Translations under genes and position numbers: made by a program | The notes under the pieces: generated by a model | What the model was told of the DNA's origin: nothing | Seen by the model: the letters and a program-made list of their open reading frames with translations, nothing else | Databases searched by the model: none | Part shown: piece by piece, positions 1 to 6,428 of the stretch | How positions within the stretch are numbered: position 1 is the first letter of the stretch | How the letters are laid out: each line of letters starts with the position of its first letter | Assembly: GCA_947466165.1 (NCBI GenBank) | Contig: CANIDW010000063.1 | Location: forward strand, 1 to 7,867 | Length of the DNA stretch: 7,867 nucleotides | Direction of reading: 5' to 3' | From: Comamonadaceae bacterium | GTDB lineage: Bacteria > Pseudomonadota > Gammaproteobacteria > Burkholderiales > Burkholderiaceae_C

Positions 1-94
1 CGGGGGTGGCACCGACCACGACCCAGTCGCGGTCTTGCACCGGCAAGCCCAGCAAGGCATCGCGAACCGCACCGCCGACCATGTAAATTTGCAT
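1..94 (-). CDS. cca: CCA-adding enzyme (tRNA nucleotidyltransferase), N-terminal fragment
   Basis: Only the first 31 codons are in the window; the gene continues past the left edge. The minus-strand reading from the ATG at 94 begins [16 protein letters not shown] and continues with a DRDW segment. This matches the start of bacterial multifunctional CCA proteins: the GGAVRD nucleotide-binding loop, then the Asp-x-Asp pair (D21 and D23) that binds the catalytic metals in class II nucleotidyltransferases. The family adds or repairs the 3'-terminal CCA of tRNAs in the cytoplasm. The proteobacterial forms usually exceed 400 residues and often end in an HD phosphohydrolase domain, which cannot be checked here. 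It follows the GST gene in the same direction with a 49-base gap and no strong Shine-Dalgarno sequence. The identification is strong despite the short fragment, because the motif is nearly invariant. Confidence 0.9.
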   Translation of the reverse strand, partial: MQIYMVGGAVRDALLGLPVQDRDWVVVGATP

Positions 95-143
95 GCGCCA
101 AGTGTAGGTTCAGCCGCAGCGGGTGCCGCCGGGCCGGGAGAGC

Positions 144-827
144 TCAGCGTTGGAGCCGGAACGGCTCCTCGAAATCACGGAAATCATGCTCGGCCAGTGC
201 GCCCTCTACCCAGGCCTTGACGCCTGGCAGCGCACAGACGCGCGCCATGTAAGCGGCGATGGCCTCAGGCACCGGCAGCGCATAGGTTTGGAGGCGCATC
301 ACCACCGGGGCAAAGTAAGCGTCGGCCGAGCTGAAAGTGCCAAACAGCATGGGGCCGCCGTGCTGTGCCAGCAGCTCGCTCCACATGGCCACCAGCCGCG
401 CCACATCAGCGCGCACGGCGGGTTTGTCGCGCCAGGCCAGTTGGCCGATGTCCGGCAGGCTGGCCTCGATGTTCATCGGGCAGGCGCTGCGCAGCGCTGC
501 AAAGCCGCTGTGCATCTCGGCGCAGATGCTGCGCGCACGTGCACGGGCTTGGATGTCTGCCGGCCAGAGTTGTTTGTCTGGAAATTTTTCAGCCAGGTAC
601 TCGGCAATCGCCAGCGTGTCCCACACCGCCAGGTCACCATCGACCAGCGCCGGCACCTTACCGACAGGGCTGACGGGGTCGATGACTTTTTTGAAGTCGG
701 AGTCGGGCGCGAAAGAGTCAAAGCGCGCCATGACTTCTTCAAAGGGTATGCCCGCTTGCGTGAGCAAAACCCAGGGGCGCATGGACCAGGACGAGTAGTT
801 TTTGTTACCGATGTAGAGCTTGAGCAT
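144..827 (-). CDS. Glutathione S-transferase family protein
   Basis: This is a 227-residue cytosolic-type GST. The N-terminal thioredoxin-fold domain (about residues 1-82) starts MLKLYIGNKNYSSWSMRPWV, with Ser12/Ser13 placed where the glutathione-activating serine sits in many bacterial and zeta/theta-like GSTs. The cis-proline segment is KVPAL (57-61), and the DTLAIAEYL helix (70-78) corresponds to the usual ES-x-AI-x-EYL glutathione gamma-glutamyl contact, with Asp and Thr in place of Glu and Ser. The all-helical C-terminal domain follows, with the SSADAYFAP segment (166-174) giving the S-x-x-D N-capping box. Length is typical of the family. The substrate cannot be predicted; such proteins usually conjugate or reduce electrophiles or peroxides. 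The start codon lies 8 bases after the stop of the NDUFA9-like gene. No good Shine-Dalgarno sequence is close by, so translational coupling to that gene is likely. Confidence 0.92.
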   Translation of the reverse strand: MLKLYIGNKNYSSWSMRPWVLLTQAGIPFEEVMARFDSFAPDSDFKKVIDPVSPVGKVPALVDGDLAVWDTLAIAEYLAEKFPDKQLWPADIQARARARSICAEMHSGFAALRSACPMNIEASLPDIGQLAWRDKPAVRADVARLVAMWSELLAQHGGPMLFGTFSSADAYFAPVVMRLQTYALPVPEAIAAYMARVCALPGVKAWVEGALAEHDFRDFEEPFRLQR

Positions 828-835
828 GGCGGGTC

Positions 836-1813
836 TTAAAACCTTCCTGCGGTCTTGCGTTTGAGTGACAAACCGCTGCGCGGGCCGCGACTGCCCAGGT
901 AGCCGGGGGCAATGGCGCTCAGCGCTGCGGGTGTGATGCCCAGGGCGCTCAGGCCCGGGAAATGGCCTGTGGCCACGTTGGGTACTTTCATCGAATCCAT
1001 GTTGTCGCGGCTGAGCACCGGCTCGCCGGGCATGAGCTCCATCAGCCTGGCTTGCACGCGGGCCACGGCGTCGGGCAGCGCGAGTACCGGCCGGCCTCTT
1101 CCCTCATGGATACCTGCGTAGCCGCCGGCCAGTTGCACCAGATGTTTGAGCTTGAAAACGTCCGGCCCGACAGCCTCATAGGTCTGACCGATGCTGCTGT
1201 GCTGGAACTCGCCATGCAAAGCCTGCAGCACAGCCTTGGCGACATCTTCCACCCACACGGGCTGAAAAAGCGCATGGGCTCCGGCCAGGGGAATCACCGG
1301 CAGAAGCTGCTGAAGCTGCGCAAAGACATTGAGAAATTTGTCCTCAGCGCCAAAGATCACGCTGGGCCTCAGGATCGTCAGGTCAAGGCTGGCGTGCTGC
1401 AGCACTTGCTCAGCGCGGCTCTTGCTGCGCAGGTACATCGAGGGCAGCGCAGCAGGGTTGCGGGTATCAGCCCCTAAGGCGCTGACATGCACCAGACGGC
1501 GCACAACGCCGGCCTGGCAGGCGCGGGCGATTTTGTCGGCCAGTTGCACATGCACCTTGTCAAAGGCCGCTTCCTTGCCTTGCAGGATGGCCACCAGATT
1601 GACCACTGCATCATGGACATGCACCAGACCTTGCAACACCGCCGCGTCATGAATGTTGGCCTCCAGAACGGTGAGCGTGGGCAGCATGGCGATGGCGTTG
1701 GCATGCGTACGCTGGCGCGTGGGCACGGTGACCCGGCAGCCAGCGCTCACGAGTTTTTCACAGACATGGCGGCCGACAAAGCCGGTACCGCCCAAAACGA
1801 GGATTTTTTTCAT
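836..1813 (-). CDS. NDUFA9-like atypical SDR, NAD(P)-binding protein
   Basis: This 325-residue protein begins MKKILVLGGTGFVGRHV, the Rossmann dinucleotide-binding glycine pattern (GGTGFVG, 8-14) of extended/atypical short-chain dehydrogenases. A Ser in HVSALGA (S111) and the YLRSK segment (Y127-x-x-x-K131) retain the SDR Ser/Tyr/Lys arrangement. LRPSVIFG (148-155) is the conserved strand-turn after the active site. The overall pattern is that of bacterial proteins annotated as complex I NDUFA9-subunit family or NAD-dependent epimerase/dehydratase. In mitochondria NDUFA9 is an accessory complex I subunit. In bacteria the role is not established, and no nuo genes are visible here, so membership of complex I should not be assumed. 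The ATG at 1813 is followed by an A-rich stretch; the nearby GGGG is too close to be an ideal ribosome binding site. It sits between the Bug gene (52-base gap) and the GST gene (8-base gap), suggesting one transcript at least with GST. Confidence 0.85.
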   Translation of the reverse strand: MKKILVLGGTGFVGRHVCEKLVSAGCRVTVPTRQRTHANAIAMLPTLTVLEANIHDAAVLQGLVHVHDAVVNLVAILQGKEAAFDKVHVQLADKIARACQAGVVRRLVHVSALGADTRNPAALPSMYLRSKSRAEQVLQHASLDLTILRPSVIFGAEDKFLNVFAQLQQLLPVIPLAGAHALFQPVWVEDVAKAVLQALHGEFQHSSIGQTYEAVGPDVFKLKHLVQLAGGYAGIHEGRGRPVLALPDAVARVQARLMELMPGEPVLSRDNMDSMKVPNVATGHFPGLSALGITPAALSAIAPGYLGSRGPRSGLSLKRKTAGRF

Positions 1814-1835
1814 ATCCCCATTTTGCTTCAGCCGC

Positions 1836-1858
1836 CCATGCCGCGCTTGGCGGCATGG
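1836..1858 (-). other. Intergenic hairpin between Bug and NDUFA9-like genes
   Basis: A perfect 9-bp inverted repeat, CCATGCCGC (1836-1844) and GCGGCATGG (1850-1858), encloses a 5-base loop. It lies in the 52-base gap just after the Bug stop codon. A U-tract does not follow on either strand, so it is not a standard intrinsic terminator. It could stabilise the 3' end of the Bug mRNA or attenuate transcription into the NDUFA9-like gene. The structure is seen directly; the role is inferred. Confidence 0.45.
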
Positions 1859-1865
1859 TGCTGCA

Positions 1866-2858
1866 TCAATCCAACTTCAGGCCCAGGGTTTTGGTCAGGC
1901 TGGAAAAGCGGTCAATGTCTTCGTGAACAATTTTCTTGAATGCCGCCGGGTCGTCATAAGCGGGGGTGTAGCCCATCGAGATCAGTTTTTCTTTGACATC
2001 CGGCATCTGGACGATTTTCATCACACGCTCATACAGTTTGGCTTGCAAGGCCGGCGAGGTCTGGGATGGCACCAGCAGTCCATGCCACTGGTTGATCTGG
2101 TAGCCGGGGAAACCTTGCTCGGCGACTGTCGGAACGGCGGGCAGCTGCAAGGTTCTTTCGGCCGAGGTGATGCCCAGGGCCAGCAGCTTGCCCGACTTGA
2201 TATGGGGCGCTGCGCTGGACGCGGTGATGATGGCCATCGGTACCTGGCCGCCCATCACATCGCGCAAGGCCGGACCGCAACCCGCGTAGGGCACATGCGT
2301 CATGTTGACCTTGCCATTGATATTGATCACCGCCCCGGCCAGGTGCTGGGGTGTGCCATTGCCGCAAGAGCCGAAGGACACCGGGTTTTTGGCCGGCTTG
2401 GCAGCGGCAATCAGCGCTGACAGTTGCTTGTAAGGCGAGTCAGCCGGCACCACGATCACGGAGGGTATAAAAGCCACGTTGATGATGGGCGACAAATCCT
2501 TTTTGGGATCAAAAGGCATGTTGCTGAAAACACCGGGGTTGATGGCGTAGGAGCTGTTCACCATCAACAGGGAATAACCATCCGGACCTTTATCGGCCAC
2601 ATGCTTGGCGCCCACGTTGCCGCTGGCGCCGGCGCGGTTTTCAACGATGGCCGACTGGCCGAAGGCCTCTGTGAAATGGTTGCCGAGCAGGCGCGCCAGA
2701 ATGTCTGTGCCGCCGCCGACCGGGAAGGTCACGACGACGGTGATGGGCTTGCTGGGAAAGTTTTGCACGGGCTCTGTGCTTTGCGCCCAGCCGGTAGACA
2801 CCGCCATCATCGAGAAAGCCACCCCGCCTAAAACATGCATCTTATTGAGCTTGAACAT
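1866..2858 (-). CDS. Bug-family periplasmic solute-binding protein (TTT system)
   Basis: This is a 330-residue secreted binding protein of the Bug/TctC family, the substrate-binding component of tripartite tricarboxylate transporters. The first 25 residues form a Sec signal peptide: positive FKLNK, then a hydrophobic stretch, with likely cleavage after GWA before QSTEP. The mature part shows the family hallmarks in order: FPSKPITVVVTFPVGGGTD (34-52), VENRAGASGNVGA (72-84), GNGTPQHLAG (166-175) and VPYAGCGPALRDVMGGQV (189-206). Its only two cysteines, C165 and C194, lie in two of these ligand-pocket segments. Family ligands are small carboxylates or related compounds; the ligand here cannot be read from sequence. 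No TctA or TctB membrane gene is visible, as is usual for the many orphan Bug genes of Burkholderiales. The start is set at the ATG at 2858 because AAGGAG lies 5 bases upstream; an in-frame GTG at 2864 falls within that site. Confidence 0.92.
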   Translation of the reverse strand: MFKLNKMHVLGGVAFSMMAVSTGWAQSTEPVQNFPSKPITVVVTFPVGGGTDILARLLGNHFTEAFGQSAIVENRAGASGNVGAKHVADKGPDGYSLLMVNSSYAINPGVFSNMPFDPKKDLSPIINVAFIPSVIVVPADSPYKQLSALIAAAKPAKNPVSFGSCGNGTPQHLAGAVININGKVNMTHVPYAGCGPALRDVMGGQVPMAIITASSAAPHIKSGKLLALGITSAERTLQLPAVPTVAEQGFPGYQINQWHGLLVPSQTSPALQAKLYERVMKIVQMPDVKEKLISMGYTPAYDDPAAFKKIVHEDIDRFSSLTKTLGLKLD

Positions 2859-2863
2859 AAACA

Positions 2864-2869
2864 CTCCTT
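2864..2869 (-). promoter_or_regulatory. Ribosome binding site of the Bug gene
   Basis: AAGGAG is followed by TGTTT and then ATG at 2858. It is a near-consensus Shine-Dalgarno sequence at good spacing. It excludes the in-frame GTG at 2864, whose first base is the last base of this site. Confidence 0.8.
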
Positions 2870-2939
2870 GGTTGAAAAATTTGAAAGGGCTGTCGTAACA
2901 TCAAGTAGCCAAAATCATTGGTGCGACAGAACGACTGAA

Positions 2940-3728
2940 GTGAAAACAATCCATATCCACAGCTGGGCCGAGTTTTTGGACCAGGTCTCGCAACTCGATC
3001 AGTGGGCTTTTCGGGGTCAGCCGCGCGCGGACCTGCCCTTGCTCAGTTCGCTGTCGCGACGCCTGATGCGTTTTTCGGGAAACCAGCAACTCTGGCCTTT
3101 GCTCGAGCGCCGCACCTTGCGGATTTTTCGCCGCAAGGCCCACGTTCATGTGACGGACCCGAACCTGCTGCAAAACGACTTGCGCTGTCTGGCCATGATG
3201 CAGCATCACGGTGGCGCCACCCGTTTGCTGGATTTCACCAAGTCGCCTTTTGTGGCAGCTTTTTTTGCGCTGGAGTCGGCTTACAACGACAGTGTGGTGT
3301 ACGCCCTGAACACGCCCGCGCTCTGGCACCGCGTGCCGCGCTTTGATACCGCACTCACCCGCCAGACCATAGACCCGCGGGTGCCGCACAACTTTGAGAA
3401 GTATTTTTTTAACAATCATTTGCCGCTTGTCTGGTTTGGCGAGCCGTCAGAGATGGACCAGCGGCTGATCGCGCAGTCCGGCCTGTTTGTGGTGCCCGGT
3501 CAGCTTGATAAAACACTGGACGAACTGCTGGCCAGTTACAGCGCGCAAGGTGAGTCATTGCTGGTGCAGCTGGTGCTGGACAAGTCGGTGCGCCAAGAGG
3601 CCATGAAAGAGTTGTACCGGATGAACATCACTTACGCCTCCTTGTGGCCTGACATAGATGGTTTGTCCCGTTCGATGAACCAGGAGCTGGAGATCATCTG
3701 GCAACCCCTGGTCGACGAATTTCTTTGA
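2940..3728 (+). CDS. FRG-domain protein of unknown function
   Basis: This is a 262-residue soluble protein with a complete FRG domain, named for its Phe-Arg-Gly motif. Near the N-terminus, WAFRGQPRADLPLLSSLSRR (residues 22-41) carries the defining FRG (24-26). The most conserved block, QHHGGATRLLDFTKSPFVAA (88-107), follows and runs on into FFALE. A later QRLIAQSGLFVVPGQ (174-188) and a C-terminal ITYASLWPDIDGLSRSM (230-246) match the remaining family blocks. Signal peptides and membrane segments are absent. The family is widespread in bacteria and phages, with no settled biochemical function known to me. The GTG at 2940 (protein start VKTIHIHSWAEF) is preferred. The open frame reaches back to an ATG at 2835, but that lies inside the Bug gene and would overlap its ribosome binding site. 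A TTG at 2868 is a weaker alternative, and no start has a strong Shine-Dalgarno sequence. It is the only plus-strand gene: divergent from Bug and convergent, 16 bases apart, with the fusion gene. Confidence 0.82.
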   Translation: MKTIHIHSWAEFLDQVSQLDQWAFRGQPRADLPLLSSLSRRLMRFSGNQQLWPLLERRTLRIFRRKAHVHVTDPNLLQNDLRCLAMMQHHGGATRLLDFTKSPFVAAFFALESAYNDSVVYALNTPALWHRVPRFDTALTRQTIDPRVPHNFEKYFFNNHLPLVWFGEPSEMDQRLIAQSGLFVVPGQLDKTLDELLASYSAQGESLLVQLVLDKSVRQEAMKELYRMNITYASLWPDIDGLSRSMNQELEIIWQPLVDEFL

Positions 3729-3744
3729 TGCAGTCTTGCACATT

Positions 3745-5517
3745 TCAGATCTCCAAGGCGTAGCCATGGTTTTGTTCGGCCAGCTGGCTTGCAAGCTGCA
3801 ACTGCGCCATGTTGGTGCCTTGTATCAGGTACAGAAGCTCACCCTTGTGCACTTTGTCGCCCACAGACTTCTTGAGATCAACACCTGCAAGTTTCAAGCC
3901 CGGCGCGCCGGCTTGCCGTGCGATGCCTGAAATGATGCCGCCGTCAATCGCGCGCACCAGCCCGGCTTGAGCGGCCCGCACTTCGACTTGCTGGGTGGCC
4001 TGATGGTCGGCCGGCACAAGGCCCTGCTGCGCGACGATGGCGTCCATGCGGCGGCGGGCGGCACCCGACTCCAAAAGCTCGGTGGCCAGCCGGTGGCCGT
4101 TTTCATAACTGCCCACGGCGGGGTCTAGCGCCAGAATATGTGCCGCAAAGAAAAGTGATTTGGCCCGCAGATCTGCGGGGGCTTGCGGATGGTTGTCAAG
4201 CACCTGCATCACGTCGCGCGCCTCCAGCGCAGGGCCGATGCCGCAGCCGATGGGGCCGCTGCCATCGGTGGGGAAAGCCTTGACCACCAGGCCCATCGCG
4301 CTGCCTACGCTTTCAAACAAGCGGGCCAGTTCACTGGCCTCTTCCAGCGTCTTGACCTTGCCGCTGCCGGCATAAGGAATGTCAATGACCACATGCGTCG
4401 CGCCTGCGGTGAATTTTTTGGACAGGATGGAGGCCACCGACCAATTGCGGGTGTCCAGCCCGAAGGGCCGCACGATCGGGTTGATGGCGTCGTCCAGCAC
4501 CGAATGATTGAGCTTGCCGTTCCAAACAATGCAGCCCTTGGTCGACAGCACGCAGGCCTGGACCTCGTCGAAACTCAGGTCAACGCGCGCCAGTACTTCC
4601 ATGGCATCCGCAGTACCCGCCGCCGAGGTGATGGCCCGGGACGAGGTTTTGGGTATCAGCAAACCATGGGCTGCCACGATGGGGATGACCACCATGGTGA
4701 CGCGACTGCCCGGAATGCCGCCCATCGAATGCTTGTCCACCACCATGGCCTGGGGCCAGGCCAGGCGCGGATACAGCAAGGTGCGCGCATGTGCCAGACC
4801 GACGATTTCGTCATGCGTCAGATGCAGCGTGCAGGCGACCAGAAAGGTCTGCACATCCGCCAGCGGAAAACCGCCACGGATGATGGCCGGCAAAAGCTGC
4901 GCGTAGCTGTCACGGCTCAGGGCTGAGCCGCCAATCTTCTGGTACAAAAAATGTTCGGCTTGATCCGGCGCAACGGCATCGAGCAGCAGAGCCGCTTTGA
5001 GCCGGCTCACGCCGATATCCAGGCTCAGATCGTTCATCACGCGCACGCTGGGCACACCAGAGGGCAGCGCGAGTGAGGCACGCTGGAGTCGGCGCTCAAT
5101 TTCTTCAGGGCTTTCCCTGCTGCGCGAATTCAAGCGGGCACGCAGCACGTCAAGGGGGGCATTCACCTCAATGACTTTGAGGCTGGAAACTTTGCGCTGC
5201 AAGGGCTCAATCATGTTGCGCGAGCCATTGGCAATCACATGCATGCCGCTGGCGATCGCATCAAGCAAAGAGGCCGGCAAGCCATACATCAGGCCATGGG
5301 CTTGCCAGGTGATCAGGAAGTCGCCGTTTTTCTCCCGGGCCAGAAACTCGGCTTCAGAGCAGCTGTCATGGTCTTCGGTGTGCGCCACGGCCTCGCGCGT
5401 GATGACCCGGCGCGCAAAAATGAATTGCCCCGGCGGCAGCAAAGGCTGCACGCCGGACAACAGGCTGTCCTTGCCTGCGCCGCTCGGGCCGACTACAAAA
5501 AAGAAATTGCCAGACAC
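3745..5517 (-). CDS. phnN: Fusion: ribose 1,5-bisphosphokinase (PhnN) + NMP/thymidine phosphorylase-family enzyme
   Basis: This 590-residue protein joins two enzymes. Residues 1 to about 182 are PhnN-like, a guanylate-kinase-fold P-loop kinase: FFFVVGPSGAGKDSLL with the Walker A GPSGAGKDS (10-18), followed by RRVITR (36-41). PhnN phosphorylates ribose 1,5-bisphosphate to PRPP. Residues about 190-590 are a nucleoside/nucleotide phosphorylase: VDKHSMGGIPGSR (260-272), IPKTSSRAITSAAGTADAME (288-307), VASILSKKFTAGATHVVIDI (361-380) and a C-terminal beta-rich domain ending in DKVHKGELLYLI. These blocks resemble archaeal AMP phosphorylases. E. coli DeoA has GQTSSLAPADK where this protein reads GCIVWNGKLNHSVLDD, so thymidine may not be the substrate. 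Archaeal AMP phosphorylases convert NMP plus phosphate to base plus ribose 1,5-bisphosphate, exactly the PhnN substrate. The GTG start is supported by AAGGGA 6 bases upstream. The gene is probably cotranscribed with nadC. No C-P lyase (phn) genes are nearby. The domain calls are strong; the NMP specificity is inferred. Confidence 0.88.
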   Translation of the reverse strand: MSGNFFFVVGPSGAGKDSLLSGVQPLLPPGQFIFARRVITREAVAHTEDHDSCSEAEFLAREKNGDFLITWQAHGLMYGLPASLLDAIASGMHVIANGSRNMIEPLQRKVSSLKVIEVNAPLDVLRARLNSRSRESPEEIERRLQRASLALPSGVPSVRVMNDLSLDIGVSRLKAALLLDAVAPDQAEHFLYQKIGGSALSRDSYAQLLPAIIRGGFPLADVQTFLVACTLHLTHDEIVGLAHARTLLYPRLAWPQAMVVDKHSMGGIPGSRVTMVVIPIVAAHGLLIPKTSSRAITSAAGTADAMEVLARVDLSFDEVQACVLSTKGCIVWNGKLNHSVLDDAINPIVRPFGLDTRNWSVASILSKKFTAGATHVVIDIPYAGSGKVKTLEEASELARLFESVGSAMGLVVKAFPTDGSGPIGCGIGPALEARDVMQVLDNHPQAPADLRAKSLFFAAHILALDPAVGSYENGHRLATELLESGAARRRMDAIVAQQGLVPADHQATQQVEVRAAQAGLVRAIDGGIISGIARQAGAPGLKLAGVDLKKSVGDKVHKGELLYLIQGTNMAQLQLASQLAEQNHGYALEI

Positions 5518-5523
5518 AGCGAT

Positions 5524-5529
5524 TCCCTT
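5524..5529 (-). promoter_or_regulatory. Ribosome binding site fixing the GTG start of the fusion gene
   Basis: AAGGGA lies 6 bases before the GTG at 5517 in the 27-base gap after nadC. It places the start right before the first beta-strand of the P-loop domain and leaves no room for extra N-terminal sequence. Confidence 0.65.
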
Positions 5530-5544
5530 CGGTGCGGTATCGAC

Positions 5545-6375
5545 TCAGTCGTCCAGCCCGATGTCGACCGGGGGCGCTGCCTGAGTGATCTTGCTGGTGG
5601 AGATGTAATCCACGCCGGTCTCGGCAATCGCCCGGATGGTCTTGAAATTGATGCCGCCTGAGGCTTCAATCTTCGCCTTGCCGGCCACCATGCCCACCGC
5701 GGTGCGCATGTCTTCGAGCGCCATGTTGTCCAGCATGATGACGTCGGCGCCGGCTTGCAGGGCTTCAGCCACTTGCTCAACGCGGTCGCACTCGACTTCA
5801 ATCTTGGTGAGTATGGGCAGCAGCTTGCGGGCACTGGCCACGGCCTTGGTAATGCCGCCGGAGACCACGATGTGGTTGTCCTTGAGCATGACGCCGTTGT
5901 CCAGGCCCAACCGGTGGTTCAGCCCGCCGCCGCAAACCACGGCGTGCTTTTCCAGCATGCGCAGGCCGGGTGTGGTCTTGCGCGAATCAATCAGGCGGGT
6001 TTTGGTGCCGGCGATTTCAGCGTTGTAGCGCGCGGTTTCAGTGGCAATGCCGCACAAGCGTTGGGAGATGTTGAGCGCGGTGCGCTCTGCCGTCAAAATG
6101 CTGCGCGCCGGGCCGGTCACGGTCAGCAGACGCGTGCCTTTTTCCACTTTGTCACCGTCTTTGACGAAGCGCGTGACTTTGAGTTGCGCGTCGTACTTGC
6201 AAAACACCCGGGCCGCCACATCGATGCCGGCCACATGCATAGGCTCGCGCGCGTTCATGTGAAAGGTGCCCATGGTGTCCTGGTCAATCATCAGCTGGGC
6301 CGTCAGATCGCAGTAGCCGATGTCCTCTGTCAGCCAGAGATCAATCAGTTTCTCGGTTTGGAACACGTCATACAT
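5545..6375 (-). CDS. nadC: Nicotinate-nucleotide diphosphorylase, carboxylating (quinolinate phosphoribosyltransferase)
   Basis: NadC condenses quinolinate with PRPP, releasing CO2 and pyrophosphate, to give nicotinate mononucleotide in de novo NAD synthesis. The 276-residue length is usual. Visible family motifs are ERTALN (97-102), DSRKTTPGLRMLEKHAVVCG (130-149) with Arg132 and Lys133, GLNHRLGLDNGVMLKDNHI (151-169) with His154, Arg155 and Lys165, the acidic KIEVE strand (191-195), and MLDNM (214-218). The basic residues that bind quinolinate and PRPP phosphates in the family are all present. Oddities are GYCDLT (20-25), where GxGDxT is usual, and EASGGIN (237-243) near the C-terminal end. 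ModD, a NadC-like protein of molybdate operons, is the main alternative, but the LDNGVMLKDNHI segment favours NadC. No nadA or nadB is nearby. The start has AAAGGA 5 bases upstream. The upstream region holds tandem palindromes, suggesting a repressor. Confidence 0.88.
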   Translation of the reverse strand: MYDVFQTEKLIDLWLTEDIGYCDLTAQLMIDQDTMGTFHMNAREPMHVAGIDVAARVFCKYDAQLKVTRFVKDGDKVEKGTRLLTVTGPARSILTAERTALNISQRLCGIATETARYNAEIAGTKTRLIDSRKTTPGLRMLEKHAVVCGGGLNHRLGLDNGVMLKDNHIVVSGGITKAVASARKLLPILTKIEVECDRVEQVAEALQAGADVIMLDNMALEDMRTAVGMVAGKAKIEASGGINFKTIRAIAETGVDYISTSKITQAAPPVDIGLDD

Positions 6376-6380
6376 ATCTA

Positions 6381-6386
6381 TCCTTT
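6381..6386 (-). promoter_or_regulatory. Ribosome binding site of nadC
   Basis: AAAGGA is followed by TAGAT and the ATG at 6375. Spacing and match are good, which supports the chosen nadC start. Confidence 0.7.
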
Positions 6387-6428
6387 GAATCAGTCAATGA
6401 ATTGCGCTACGTCAATAGCCAATAAAAA

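Noticed and set aside
123..839. Long plus-strand open frame of 238 codons opposite the GST gene
   Set aside because: Its translation is Arg/His/Gly-rich with no recognisable motif, and the opposite strand encodes a clear GST. It is an antisense shadow of GC-rich coding DNA.
1653..2420. Plus-strand open frame of 255 codons across the NDUFA9-like/Bug boundary
   Set aside because: It overlaps two well-supported minus-strand genes and has no family-like sequence; the frame is open only because of base composition.
2835..2939. N-terminal extension of the FRG protein from the ATG at 2835
   Set aside because: It would begin inside the Bug coding sequence and overlap its ribosome binding site, and the extra 35 residues match nothing in the FRG domain. 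The GTG at 2940 gives a start that fits the domain edge.
4183..4926. Plus-strand open frame of 247 codons opposite the phosphorylase domain
   Set aside because: Low-complexity His/Arg/Gly/Ala-rich translation, antisense to a domain with clear catalytic motifs.
3745..5517. Reading the fusion as an assembly artefact or as two genes joined by a frameshift
   Set aside because: The frame is continuous with no internal stop. The linker around residues 180-195 is short and plausible, and codon use is uniform across both halves.
6410..6415. TTGACG as a -35 box for nadC
   Set aside because: No acceptable -10 hexamer occurs 16-18 bases downstream, and the transcription start would fall almost on the ribosome binding site.
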